A stretch of 64,000 nucleotides of DNA from Posidonia oceanica (Eukaryota; Streptophyta; Magnoliopsida; Alismatales; Posidoniaceae). Below, in pieces: positions 1-11,580 of the stretch. Both the position numbers and the translations under genes were made by a program. Each line of letters opens with the position of its first letter. The stretch's first letter is position 1. The stretch spans positions 14,464,001 to 14,528,000 of the forward strand of contig JAZBRS010000054.1 in assembly GCA_037176725.1 (NCBI GenBank), in the 5' to 3' direction. The notes under the pieces were generated by a model. The model made no database searches, had not been told where the DNA came from, and saw nothing but the letters and a program-made list of their open reading frames with translations.

Positions 1-2399
1 TTGACGGCTATGGATTGAACCACAAGCTATGAGCTGTATCTCCTCAGTGACGATCCAATGAAGAGAAGAGGGAGGCTAGGACATGATGCAAACGAGGCGT
101 GGGTTGGTCTCCCGGCCGTGCTCAACGACCGATGGCCTCACACGGCCGATGAACCTATCATCGGAAAATGTGGATGCAAGGTAAAAACAAGTGCAAAGAG
201 AACATACATAGGTATTTTAATGATGTAAAGGCATTCCACAACAAGAGTACGTAAATTCTAAGCCAAGGGACGAATACTTACCTGTTTGTCGCGTGGTTTT
301 GTCTCCCGACGTCGGTGGTCTTTTCTTAGCGTCATGCGGACTGGTTGGCGATGGAGAAAGCGGCGGTGGCTCAACTACGCTTAGAAGGATGTCTGGTGGC
401 TGCTCACCGGTGCGGAGTTGTATGGGTTGCTGTTTTGTATTGCTTGGGTTGTAGTGCTGTTGGTGTGTGGAGAGAGAGGTGTTGATGGTAAAGAGGAGCT
501 CGTAGGGCTGTTGGGTTCTTGCTAGGTTATTGTTGTTGTGTTGTCTTGAGTGTGTAGAGAGAAAGATGATGAAGGAGAGGGAGGGTCCTCACGTAGGTGC
601 TGTTGGGTCCTTCCTCTTTTGGGTCTGGAGTGAGGTGGAAAAATGAGAGAGATGATGATGGATCTCGAGAGCACCTAGGGCTGAAGGAGGAGTTGCACAT
701 ATGCTCTTGTTGTATGGGGTGTAGGTGCTGGCTTTGTTGTGTGTTTGTGGTGAGGAAGAGCTACTGTTTGGACGTTGGTAGTGCCATGTTGAACTCTTGG
801 AGCTAAAGTATATTGCTGCTAGAGTGTTGGGTTGGTGTTTGGGTGTTGTAGGTTAGGTGGTGGCTGTTGGAGCTTGGACGGTGTGGTGAGTTGGTGGTGG
901 TGGCTGTTACGGTGAGGAGGAGGTTTACGTGGACTGCTACTAGCTTGGTGGGTTGTTGCAAAGGCTGAGGAGAGATGACGGTCTGCTGTCCAAGTGAAGA
1001 GGAGGAGGGAGAGTGAGAACTATGTTGGTTGCTGTGTTGATGGGTTGAGCTTGATGGGTTCAGTGGATGAGAAAGATGATGATGCTTTGTTATCTCTTGG
1101 AGATGGGTATGATGATGAGAGATGATGATGAAGGGCTACTGTTGGGTTGTTGTGGTGGGGAGTGAGGAGTGAGATGATGATCAAGAGCTGCACATTGGGT
1201 TGTTGTTGTTGGGTCGTGACTTAGTTTTAGGGTTGTTGTAGAATGACCTTGGAGAGAGGAGGCTGAGAGAGAGGGGTGGTGATGAAGAGAGAGATCTTGC
1301 TAGAGAGGGGGCTGCTCGTGTGTCTGGTTTGGAGATAAGTGGAGGTGATGAAGAAGCAGACGTAGGTACAGTTGTGGGAGGAGTGAGGGCTGCTGTGGTG
1401 GTCTTCCACGTCTGGCCTATTGTGTGTTTGGGTTGTCTGTTGGAGATGGGTGTGAAGTGTGTAGAGTGAAAGATGATGAGGAGAGGGAGAGAGTTGCTGC
1501 TGTGTTGTGTTGAGATGGGTGGAGTTGCTGTGAAGTTGTTGATGGAGAGTGCTAGAATGGAGGGAGAGAATTCGATAGAGAAAGAGAGTCTTTGTTGTCT
1601 TGTGTTGTGCCTTGAGTGAGGAGAGAAAAGTGATGATGAGGAGGAAGGAGAGTGGTTGAGATGTATCTATGTTGTCTTGTTGTCTTCTTTTTTTTGTTGT
1701 CTGTTGAGGCGTATGGAATGAAGAGATGTTGAGGGAGAGGGAGAGCACCTATGGGCTATTGGGTTCTTGTGTTGGGAGTGAAGAGGGAGAGATAATGAGG
1801 AAGATATGTGCACCTTGGGGCTACTGTGTTGACGTCTTGTTTGTGTAGAGAGAAAGATCCAAGAAGAGGTGAGGGAGAGTTGCTGTAGGTTGTTGTCTTG
1901 TGGTCTTGTTTTGGGTGAGGGTGTAAGTGAAGAGAGAGAGAGATGAGGGAGAGGAGGAGTCTCACCTAGGTTGTATTGTGGTTGTGTATTGTTTGGGTTG
2001 GGTGTAAGTGAAGAGAGAGAGATGAGGGAGAGGAGGAGAATAGCACGTATGGTTGCTTCTTGTGTCTTGTTTTGGGTGAGGGTGTAAGTGAAGAGAGAGA
2101 GATGAGGGAGAGGAGGGGTCTCACCTAGGTTGTATTGTGGTTTTGTGTGGAGAAGTTATAAGGTTGAGATGATGAAGAGAGAGAGATGAATATGTTATAT
2201 TCTCTTGGGTTGGGAGTGAATGAAGAGAGAGAGGTGTTGAAGAGGAGAAGAATATGTTATATTCTCTTGGTTTGAGAGTGAATGAAGAGAGAGAGGTGTT
2301 AATGGTGAGGGAGAGGAGAAGTCTCATGTGAGGTGTGGTTGGGTGAGGAGAGAGAGGTGTTAATGGAGAGGGAGAGTAAGTGTCCACATATGGTGTGGT

Positions 2400-2840
2400 T
2401 GAATGAGGAGAGAGAGGTGTTAATGTTGGTTGTTTAGTGAGGAGAGAGAGGTTTTAATAGAGAGGGAGAGTAAGAGAATGGCACGTATGAGATTTTTGTG
2501 TGTTGTTGAGAGAGGTGGTAATAGAGAATAATGAGTATTAAGTGAGGAGAGATGGAGATGATGGGATGGGATTTTTGTGTGTTGTTGAGAGAGGTGTTAA
2601 TAGAGAATAATGAGTGTTAAGTGAGGAGAGATAGAGATGATGAAAGAGGAAAAGTAGGTGTCCACATATGGTGGGGTTGAATGAGGAGAGAGAGGTGTTA
2701 ATGTTGGTTGTTTTGTGAGGAGAGAGAGGTGTTAAAGGAGAGGGAGAGTAAGAGAATGGCACGTATGAGATTTTTGTGTGTTGTTGAGAGAGGTGTTAAT
2801 AGAGAATAATGAGTGTTAAGTGAAGGGAGAGAGAGGTACT
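2400..2840. repeat. direct duplication, ~278-bp period
   Basis: The block around GCACGTATGAGATTTTTG at 2481 recurs at 2759. The flanking GAGGAGAGAGAGGTGTTAATG and TAGAGAATAATGAGT sequences are also repeated, giving a tandem duplication of about 278 bp with few differences. It lies inside the GA-rich tract and shows that this tract grew by local duplication. Confidence 0.75.
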
Positions 2841-2991
2841 GGGAGAGGAAGAATCCCACGTAGGTTTGTGTTTTTATGTTGTATGTGATTGAGTAAAGAG
2901 AGTAATAATAGTGGCTTTTGGATTCTTAGGGAGTGGACCCTATTTTGGAAGCTAGAGAGGTGGGGCTTTTGGGTGTCTTGGAGGGTGAGAC

Positions 2992-3140
2992 TTGGGTTTG
3001 GGTTTGGGTTTGGGTTTAGGCTAGGTTTGGGCTTGAGTTTAGGTGAGACATGGCTTGGTTGGGTTTGAGCTTGAATTTAGGTGAGACATGGGTTTGGTTT
3101 TAGGTTGGGTTTGGGTCTGGTGTGCTCTTGTTGGTTTGGG
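2992..3140. repeat. telomere-like GGGTTT short repeat
   Basis: Consecutive GGGTTT units at 2996-3019, then looser GGTTTGGGCTTGAGTTTAGG units. The unit is TTTGGG rather than the Arabidopsis-type TTTAGGG, and it degrades quickly. It is more likely a G-rich simple repeat within the LTR-like tract than a real interstitial telomere. Confidence 0.6.
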
Positions 3141-3229
3141 TTTGTGTTTAGATTAGGTCCGCCACGACCGAGCACGTTCTTATGGAGAAGTCTGCAGACG
3201 CATGACTCCAAAATCGAGGTGTCTACAGG

Positions 3230-3642
3230 TCCAAAAGGATGACTTAGTCATTTCAAACTCCTTAGTTACTTTTCAACAGTATTTTGAAATGATGTACTTA
3301 AAACACATTACCAGGTATTCTCGAAATACCCCCTATCTTTTTCAATATATCCTTATGGTCCTAAAGGATGACTTAGTCATTTCAAATCTCTTGGGTACAT
3401 TTCAACCGTGGTTAGATTTTGAATTCATGTTAGAGTGATTTAAAATAAACTTGAAATAAAGAGATGCTTAAAATATTTTTTAAAAGGAATTGGTTAATTT
3501 ATAATAAAGTAAAAATAGAAGGACTTATATATAAATTACTCTATAAAATTTTCCCTCAAATGATCAATGATATTTGAGATGGAAAATCTTTCTATGTATA
3601 AAAACAACTCTCAATATTAACATTTTCTCTTTTCTTTCTCCC
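3230..3642. other. AT-rich intergenic DNA with a short direct repeat
   Basis: No gene is seen. The motif AAAGGATGACTTAGTCATTTC occurs at about 3236 and again at about 3363 (127 bp apart), each followed by related text ending in TTTCAAC. The core ATGACTTAGTCAT is itself a short inverted repeat. Confidence 0.6.
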
Positions 3643-4101
3643 TAGTCTCTTTTTTTTCTATTTCTATTTTTCATCGCACTCTACTCACCTCTTTTGCTTT
3701 ATCCTCTGCTTCTCTCTGCTGTTGGATTAGAAAGGAGAGATCGATCGTAAAGGAGAGAAGATCGGTTGTGCAGGAGACTATCAATGTAAGACGTTAATTG
3801 TTAAGTCACTTCTTCCCTCCTCCTCCTCCTTATTTTATGATGACCATCCCTTGGCATTTGTCGACCACCACCATCGACAACATAGACAAACATTTTATCT
3901 TCACCAAAACTTGGGGGTATAACCTACCCATTCACCCCAACCTAACGCCTGAAGGCAATTATCGCCACCACTTACCGATTACCACTATCATCATCATAAG
4001 CAAATGCTTTTTCTTTTCCGATACTTGAGGGTATAACCCACCCATCACCATAACCCAACACCCTATATTCCATTTATCTCTTCATACCATCACCTCGATC
4101 T

Positions 4102-4147
<46 letters not shown>

Positions 4148-5010
4148 CTTCTTAAATAAAGTGTTGTCCTCTTTGTCTCATTGAATCATCTAATTTATCC
4201 TACCACAACTTCGTACCCCTTCTTCTTGTTCTTCTTCTTTTTTCATTTTATTCTTCACTTAATCTCAATGTATTTGTGACTAACATGGAATGTTCTACAC
4301 TTGCAAGTTATAATTAGATAGTAAATTATAAATGTAGATTTCCTTACATATCAACTTTAGCACTCTTAGCACATTATATTGATTGTTCTTTGCTTTCTTT
4401 CTTGTCATTAGATCCTCTTCAATGGCATAGATTGCTAAATCTTTATCTGTTATTTAACCATAGGACAACATTTGAATTTATATTTAGACATCTTTAAAAT
4501 AGAAAATTTGTTATAAAAGTGGTCCAAACTTGCGAGTTTCATTCCAAATGCTTGTATTATCTCTTTCTTTACCTCCAATTTAATGACGTTACATCTATTT
4601 CTTCGATGTCTTAATTTCAAGGACAAGAATGTGTAGATAGATGCAAACTTGTGATTAGAATTTTGGTGTTATCTCACTAGCTACAATATGATACGACTTA
4701 AACCTATTTGAAAATAGTTCCATTAATATATATTTATTCATTGAACATAAGATGAATCTCTTTTAATCTTCATTAACTTTTCTTAAATTTTGACTTTTGT
4801 TTACAACGTTACTTTTAGATCATTAGTTTTCAATCCCTACAATTATTATATTTTTTATTTGCTTAGTTCTTGTATCCCTACAACGGTATTGGAAGGTGAC
4901 ATGAGAAACTAAAGTATCAATAATACTTAGAATTCAATGGTTGTAAATAGGAATCTCAATAAGATATCCTCTGCTTGAAAATTTATTTTGTTAATAATAT
5001 TGATACTCTA
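3643..5010. repeat. dispersed ~1.4-kb repeat, copy 1
   Basis: This stretch is closely repeated at 25048-26454 in the same orientation. Shared landmarks, in order, are CATCGCACTCTACTCACC, GGATTAGAAAGGAGAGATCG, the (AG)n microsatellite, AATCTCAATGTATTTGTGAC and TTTGTTAATAATATTGATACT. No open reading frame or domain is visible. Neither LTR pair nor terminal inverted repeats were recognised, so the class (non-autonomous element or segmental duplication) is open. Confidence 0.8.
4104..4143. repeat. (AG)20 microsatellite
   Basis: An uninterrupted 40-bp AG dinucleotide run inside dispersed repeat copy 1. In copy 2 (about 25503-25526) the same site is shorter and interrupted by an AAA, so the array has changed length since the two copies separated. 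Confidence 0.95.
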
Positions 5011-5517
5011 TTTTCATTATATGATCACTTAAATTTTAGTGTGGCAATGCGTAAATTGTTTGCTTACATTTTTATTAACTTCTTTTCATGTTGTTTTTTT
5101 ATTTTTCTGTTTTATCTATGTTTTTATTAGATTTTTAAATTAATTATATTAAATTTATTAGAATATTAGACACTATCTCATGTCCATGCAATGCACAAGT
5201 TCATTCTAGTGATCTCCTAAAGATGGAACTCTAGGATTCCAATCGTGGACCAACTTTTGTACTCCTTAGAACTTGAACGTGGACAAATACCTTCCAGTGT
5301 TGTTTTAGTTTCTCTCCCATGTAATTAGGATTTGGAAAATAAAATATAGAAAAATAGTGAAGAATATGAGTTAATAAGTTTTGTATGAGATAAGAATATT
5401 TTGGTAAAAAATTTGTAAAGTGAGACAACACTGATGAAGCATCAAAATTATGGATAGCAATAGATGAGGGTAATAAAGTGCATATTTTAATCTTTTTTTT
5501 AATATTCTACACCTATT

Positions 5518-6047
5518 GCCCCTATTTGGATCCAAAATAACTCTTGTAATAAATCTAGAATAGAAATTATTATTCCGTTTGATTGTGTAAAAATCAGAAT
5601 AAACTCGGAATAGCAATTCTACAAGAAATGTGGAATAAAGTTCTTCCACCAAGTTATTCTGATGCATGTATGTATGTGATATATTTATTTTTTTATAAAA
5701 ACAATACATATTTAATATGATTTTTATTCCGCCAAGTTATTCTAATGCATGTATGTATGTGGCATATTTATTTTTTTATAAAAATAATACATATTTAATA
5801 TGATGTATACATATTTAAAATTAGATATATTTTTTTATAATCAAGTTGATTACAATTTAATCTATATGTTTTTCATTTATTCCAACACTATTCACCTATC
5901 TATATGTTTTTATACAAAATTTCTCTCTATACACACTTATTCACTTTCAAAAGAAAATTATTTTCAAGTAGAATAACAATACTATCAGAATACTAATATT
6001 GTTTTTCACTTATTCCTATTTTTCTTGTTCCACATCTAAATAGAGGC
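5518..6047. mobile_element. Tourist/PIF-like MITE, copy 1
   Basis: The ends form terminal inverted repeats: GCCCCTATTTGGATCC at the left, and a right end whose reverse complement is GCCTCTATTTAGATGTGG. A 3-bp ATT is duplicated at both flanks (5515-5517 and 6048-6050). The interior is AT-rich and non-coding and includes a partial tandem duplication (about 5655-5805) around ATGCATGTATGTATGTG. The element is the reverse complement of the one at 28138-28599. A 3-bp TSD and TIRs of the GNCCNTNTTTGGAT type fit PIF/Harbinger-derived MITEs; the superfamily call is inference. Confidence 0.75.
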
Positions 6048-6050
6048 ATT

Positions 6051-7299
6051 GAGATTCGAACCTACAACCTTCCAATTGGAGTAATAGTTACATACCGAAT
6101 AAGCCCTGCTTTCTTTGGTATATTTTTAAACTTAAGGATACTGAAGTGTAAATTTATGATAATTGAGAGTACCATTAAAAATCTTACTCAATTATATATG
6201 TGTAGATTATAGCAATTTCAATGTATTTAGTGCATCCATCCTTCCTTGCCTAACTGCATCTACTAGTATCTTGAGAAAGAAAAATACTTGATGCATAGGA
6301 TAGGAGTAGATGGCAGATGATCGATACATAAATAACATGTTATGGGTTTATCAGCAGCCATATATGAGAGCAGAAATGAACTTGTGTATTAACTAACCAA
6401 GGGCACTAATTATTTGTGAATTAAGCTAATATCACGTTGTGAGGTTTTGGATCTGAACTAGCTAGCTAGTGAAACGTACTTCCTTCCGATGAGAAGAGGC
6501 ATCAATCAAGCGTGTTTGGGTCGTATGCATTAATTATTTACGTCATGAACCGAACCAGTGGTTGACGTGCTTGATATGAGTACCATAACAGTCCCTTCAA
6601 TTGATATTTCCGCTAAAAACTGACCCAATAAACTGCCCATTGAATTTGTTTCCTTGACAAATTCAATGTACATGCCTTGCCATGTATACAAGTACAAACT
6701 ATGATTTTTTGTTATAAGCTGATAATAAAGTATAGAGCATGCCATGCCATGTTTTCAAGTTCCAACAAAAGGCATACATAAATGACCCTATTATAAAGTA
6801 TAATAGGGTCATTTTCCATGATTTTTTTTGTCTCTACTGTTCAACATACTTGCTAGTACAGACAACAACAAAACAACATAAAAGAGTTTCATGCTTCTAC
6901 TTGTGGTTAAGACAGTTGCTATTTTTAAAACGTAGATTTTTTTTAAACAAAATAATAAAATGTAGATAAATAACAAGTTTGGTCTTTGACAAAGACGAAA
7001 CTAGATCATATCTAGGAGTGGAAGACCCAACAATGATGATATTTAGTTTTGAATCATGGTGAAGGTTGTGATGCTATCAACTCCTCTGTAAAGATTGGCT
7101 AAAAAATTATCAGATGTCTAATACAAAATGGAGGAAGAAAGGATGATTTCTTTTGCAAAAAATTACCCGATATTGTTCACGATGGTTGTAATGGTGTTCG
7201 ACGTTGAATGGGTCAATATCATTCAGGGTCATCTTGCATTTCAAAATAATGCATTGAAATTCGATGGTAACAAACTAAGGTAGCATCCGGTGAAAGCTT
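6051..7299. other. AT-rich intergenic DNA
   Basis: No gene recognised. Short open frames at 6530-6969 have no domain and overlap on opposite strands. The only structured feature is the perfect inverted repeat at 6781-6813. Confidence 0.6.
6781..6813. other. perfect 15-bp inverted repeat (hairpin)
   Basis: Arms AATGACCCTATTATA and TATAATAGGGTCATT are exact reverse complements separated by AAG. Transcribed, this would be a 15-bp stem with a 3-nt loop. It could be an abutted terminal-inverted-repeat relic of a deleted MITE or simply a palindrome. There is no long precursor-like stem around it to support a microRNA gene. Confidence 0.85.
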
Positions 7300-9660
7300 A
7301 TTTTAATAAAAAGTCAAACTTTTTTGCAAATTAAAAACTGTCTATCATCTAATATTTTATTTGAATAACATTGAATATCACCAAAATATGATTTACAGAA
7401 AATATAGGTCGTAACATATCAAAAACAACAATAAAATATGAAAACAAAATATTTCTTGTGAAGTAACAAAAAAATTGTATACTAATACCTACTGTTTCTC
7501 GATAAAATGGAAGAAATCTCAAAAACTTTTGTAATTTTCGTAAAAATCTTCTAATTTACGTAAAACTCAAGTAGAAAAAATTCATATACTAGAAATTACA
7601 AAAAATATATTTAATAAAACTCTAACTTAATAAAAAGTCAAACTTTCTTTCCCATCTAAACCCGTTTATCCTCTAGAATTTTATTAGAATAACAATAAAA
7701 GTTATCAAAATATAATCCATAGAGACTATCGGTCAAAATATACAAAATTAACAATCAAATATGGAACCTAATGATTTTTTAAAATATTACAAAAAATCGT
7801 ATACTAACTTATAGTTATTCGATAAAATGGAGAAAATCTCGAAAACTTTTGTAATTTTCGTAGAAATTTTCAAAATTATGTAAAAATGAAGTAGAGAAGT
7901 GTAGTTGGTATATAATAATGAAAAATAGATAAATCATTGTTTGTTAATGTCAAAAAAGTAATTTGAGAATTCAAAAAAAAAAGTCAAACTTTTTTAAAGT
8001 TCAAAAACCAATAGGCCTTTAGAAATTAAGTATAAACTGGCAATGTGTATTGAATTCAAAGAAATACCAAAAATAGCAATATAGAGGTGGAAAATATGAT
8101 ACACCTATGAAAAAATTCATCTATTACAAATGACACGTAAATGTTTAATAAAACTCTATCTTAATAAAAAGTCAAACTTTCTTGTCAAATCAAAAATCGT
8201 CTATCATCTAGTATTTTATTTGAATGACATCAAATATCACCAAAACGTGATTCACATAGAATATAGGTCGTAACGTATCAAAAACAACAATCAAATACGA
8301 AAACAAAATATTTTTTGAAAAGTAACAAAAAATTGTATACTAACACCTACTGTTTCTTGATAAAATGGAAGAAATCTCAAAAATTTTTGTAATTTTTGTA
8401 GAAATCTTCGAATATGCATAAAACTCAAGTAGAAAAGTGTAGTTGGTATATAATAACACAAAATAGATAAATCGTTATATGTAATTGTCAAAAAATAAAT
8501 TAGAGAACTCAAAAATAAAAAAAATCAAACATTTTTAAAGATTCTAATGCAATAATCCTTTAAAAATTAAGTATAAGTTATCTGAAGTGTATCGAATTCA
8601 AGGAAATAGCAATAATTGGTATTTATAGCTGGAAATTACGATGCACTATCGAAAAAATTCATATACTAGAAATTATAAAAATATATTTAATAAAACTTTA
8701 ACTTAAAAAAATGCCAAACTTTCTCTCCCATCTAAACTCGATTATCCTCTAGAATTTTATTAGAATGACAATAAAAGTTTTTTTATTGAAAATGACAATA
8801 AAAATGTACAAAAATATGATCCATAGAGATTGTAGGTCAAAATGTACAAAAATAACAATCAAATATGGAAACCAATGATTTTTTAAAATATTACAAAAAT
8901 AGTATACTAACACTTATAGTTATTGGATAAAATGGAAGAAATCTCGAAAACTTTTGTAATTTTCGTAGAAATCTTCAACATTGTGTAAAAATGAAGTAGA
9001 GAAGTGTAGTTGGTATATAACAATGAAAAATTGATAAATCATTGTTTGTTAATGTCAAAAAAGTAATTAGAGAATTCAAAAATAAAAAAGTCAAACTTTT
9101 TTAAAGTTCGAAAACCAATAAACCTTTAGAAATTTAGTATAAACTAACAAAAGTGTATCGAATTAAAGGAAATATCGATAATAACAATTTAGAGGTGGAA
9201 AATATGATACATCTATGAAAAAATTCATCTATTATAAATAACTCGTAAGTGTTTAATAAAACTCTATCTTAATAAAAAATCAAACTTTTTTGTCAAATCG
9301 AAAACCATCTATTATCTAGTATTTTATTTGAATGGCATCAAATGTCACTAAAACACGATTCACAGAGAATATAGGTTGTAATGTATAAACAATAATATAT
9401 GAAAATAATTTTTTTTTTGAAAGTAACAAAAAAATGTATACTAACACCTACTGTTTCTCGATAAAATAGAAGAAATCTCAAAAAAATTTGTAATATCCGT
9501 AGAAATCTTCTAATTTACGTAAAACTCAAGTAGAAATGTGTAGTTGGCATATAATAACGCAAAATAGATAAATCGTTGTATGAAATTGTCAAAAAATAAA
9601 TTAGAGAACTCAAAAATAAAAAAAGTTAAACTTTTTTAAAGCTTCTACAGCAATAAGCTT
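7300..9660. repeat. AT-rich satellite array with alternating A and B monomers
   Basis: Monomers of about 530-570 bp begin near AAAAAGTCAAACTTT at 7308 (A, shortened), 7631 (B), 8163 (A), 8703 (B) and 9270 (A). A monomers share TATCATCTAGTATTTTATTTG and CACCTACTGTTTCTCG; B monomers share CTCTAGAATTTTATTAG and ATGTAAAAATGAAGTAG. Both carry the secondary block GTCAAACTTTTTTAAAG at 7980, 8520, 9090 and 9622. A-to-A and B-to-B distances are about 1.07-1.11 kb, i.e. a dimeric higher-order repeat. No coding capacity is seen. Confidence 0.85.
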
Positions 9661-10830
9661 TTTAATTGCAATGTTATGAAAAAGATGCAATGCAATATAG
9701 TTAAAGTGCGATAAAAAACTAATGAAGCAATATAGTAAGCAAGCAGGGGCAAAATGTAACATCAGTTAGAGGAATGCATGCAACAATTTAAAGATTGGAC
9801 TTACATGCAATATAGGGAACATGCTAGACTTATATGCAATGCAGAATAAATATGAATGCATGCAACATTTGGAGTTAGGACTTACATGCAATTAAAACAA
9901 ACTGTTGGACTAAAATGCAAAGCAGAATAAACATGAAAACATGCAACAGTCTAACATTTAGGACTAACATGCAATAAAAGTAAACTGTTGGATTAAATTG
10001 CAAAGTAGAAATAATCAAGAAAGCATGCAATAGTTTGAAGTTAGGACTAACATGCAATTAAAACAAACTGTTGGACTAAATTGCAATGCAATATGGTTGC
10101 TAAATGAATTTAAATGAAAAAATGAATGCATGCTGGACCCACATGCAAATAAGCTAAACTGCAGGATTTAAATGCAATGCAATATGATTTTTAAATGAGA
10201 TTAAATGAAAAATGAATGCATGCAGGACCTACATGCAAATAAACTAAACTGCAAGACTTAGAGGTAATGCAATATAGTTTAAAAATGAAATTAAATGACT
10301 GCTGAATGTATGCTGGACCTACATGCAAATAAACTAAACTGCAGGACTTAGAGGTAATGCAACATAGTTTAAAAATGAAATTAAATGACTACTAAATGCA
10401 TGCTGGACCTACATGCAAATAAACTAAACTACAGGACTTAAAGGTAATGCAATATAGTTTAAAAAATGAAAGCTAAATGAATGTAGGACCTATATGCAAA
10501 TAAACTAAGTGTAGGACTTAATTTCAATGCAGTATAGTTTCAAATGCCATTTAAATGAAATGCTAAATGAATGCAGGATCTACATGAAAATAAACTAAAA
10601 TGCAGGACCTAATTTCAATGCAGTATAGTTTTAAATGCAGTTTAAATGAAATGCTAAATGAATGCAGGACCTAAATGTAAATAAACTAAATGCTGGATTA
10701 AAATGCAATGCAGTATGGTTTTATATGCAGCTTAAATCAAATGCAAATGAATGCTTGACCTAATTGATAATAAATTAACATGCAGGACCTAATTTCAATG
10801 CAATATGATTCTAAAAACAAAAACTTAAAT
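9660..10830. repeat. ~90-bp minisatellite array (about 11-12 units)
   Basis: The unit contains AATGCAATATAGTTT, AAATGAATGCATGCTGGACC, TACATGCAAATAAACTAAAC and TGCAGGACTTA. Unit starts fall at about 10082, 10173, 10264, 10355, 10445, 10525, 10617 and 10700, so the period is 90-91 bp with one shorter unit of about 80. Units left of 10080 are more diverged. It abuts the satellite on one side and a GC-rich tract on the other. No protein-coding frame runs through it. Confidence 0.85.
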
Positions 10831-10839
10831 CAAATTAAT

Positions 10840-11580
10840 GCAACAGTAAATGCGAATAGCCGGTAGGGAGGACTGCCGGTGAAGGAGGTGGATGGCTCGC
10901 AGGAGGCTGCTTCCGGCCCAGGCGACGGCGCGGTGAGCTCGGGGGAGGTTCGACGGTGCTCGGCAGGCAGAGAGGCGACATGCACGGGCACGGCAGAGGA
11001 CGTAGCGACTCGCTGGAGATTGCTCGAACGACGCTGGAGCTGGAGACGAAGACTATTGCGGCGAACCAGAGGACTTTCGACCAAGAGAAAGGGCCAGGAA
11101 GCAAGAGGAGGAGCTTCTGAGGGTGAGGGAGGCCTCAGTGGGTCGTGACGACGCGCAGGATGCTCCCACGACGTCGGTGGGTTGCAACAGTCGTTGCTCC
11201 AACCGACGGCGGTGCTGAGGGCCACGGCGGGGCACGGGCGGTGCACAGAAGAGTCGCTCGACGTCCGAAGGTCTTGGAAGAGATCCGAAGGAGAGGAGGT
11301 GATCTGTCGCTGTGATGTAGATTCTGCCGGCGACTATTGCCAGAGAAGAAGAAGAAGACGGCGAGACAGGAAAGGAAAAACACGATTCGACACATGCAAT
11401 AAAGGGGCAAATAAGCAAGAGACGAACACTACAATTCTCAGGGAGGAAATAGCTACCTGAGTGCGTGCGCGGAGGAGGCTGCCGAAGTCAGGTGGGTTCG
11501 GCCAGCGATGTCGCAGGCGGAGGAGGAGCTAGAGGCGATGGTAGCTGCTCAGCGTGATTGGGTCGAGTCAAATAGCGTCC
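10840..11580 (+). pseudogene. GC-rich coding-like remnant, probably transposon-derived
   Basis: This block is sharply more GC-rich than anything around it. On the plus strand, short open stretches in shifting frames have a charged, coiled-coil-like composition, for example near 11010-11100 (segment with ANQRTFDQEK) and near 11508-11565 (AEEELEAMVAAQRDW). Such Ala/Glu/Arg-rich segments are common in plant transposon proteins, but I recognise no catalytic domain. Opposite-strand frames are Pro/Ser-rich shadows. Most likely it is a broken piece of the element whose LTR-like end lies at 12633; a captured gene fragment is the alternative. Confidence 0.35.

Larger units (their letters stand above)
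1..3229. repeat. GA/TG-rich low-complexity tract ending in an LTR-like terminus
   Basis: About 3.2 kb dominated by degenerate GAGAGA, GTTGTTGGG and GTGAGGAGAG motifs, with no believable gene. The reading frames here are low-complexity Ser/Thr/Leu/His strings with no domain. The tract ends at 3229 with CGAGGTGTCTACA. Read on the minus strand this is TGTAGACACCTCG, a typical start of a plant gypsy-type LTR, and it resembles the terminus at 12633. I infer that this is a degraded large LTR or leader of a non-coding LTR element in minus orientation, extending off the left edge of the window. No partner LTR or target-site duplication was found. Confidence 0.45.

Noticed and set aside
1227..2762. 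Series of His/Thr/Ser/Leu-rich frames on the minus strand
   Set aside because: Shadows of GA/TG-rich low-complexity repeats; composition follows the repeat, not a protein family.
2992..3140. Interstitial telomere
   Set aside because: The unit is TTTGGG not TTTAGGG and decays within 30 bp; better read as simple G/T-rich repeat in an LTR-like tract.
6739..6969. MicroRNA precursor around the perfect hairpin
   Set aside because: The stem is only 15 bp with a 3-nt loop and flanking sequence does not extend the pairing.
10830..11460. Multiple overlapping frames of 89-138 residues as host genes
   Set aside because: GC-rich DNA lowers stop frequency; frames overlap on both strands and none has a recognisable conserved domain. 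Kept only as a coding-like remnant.
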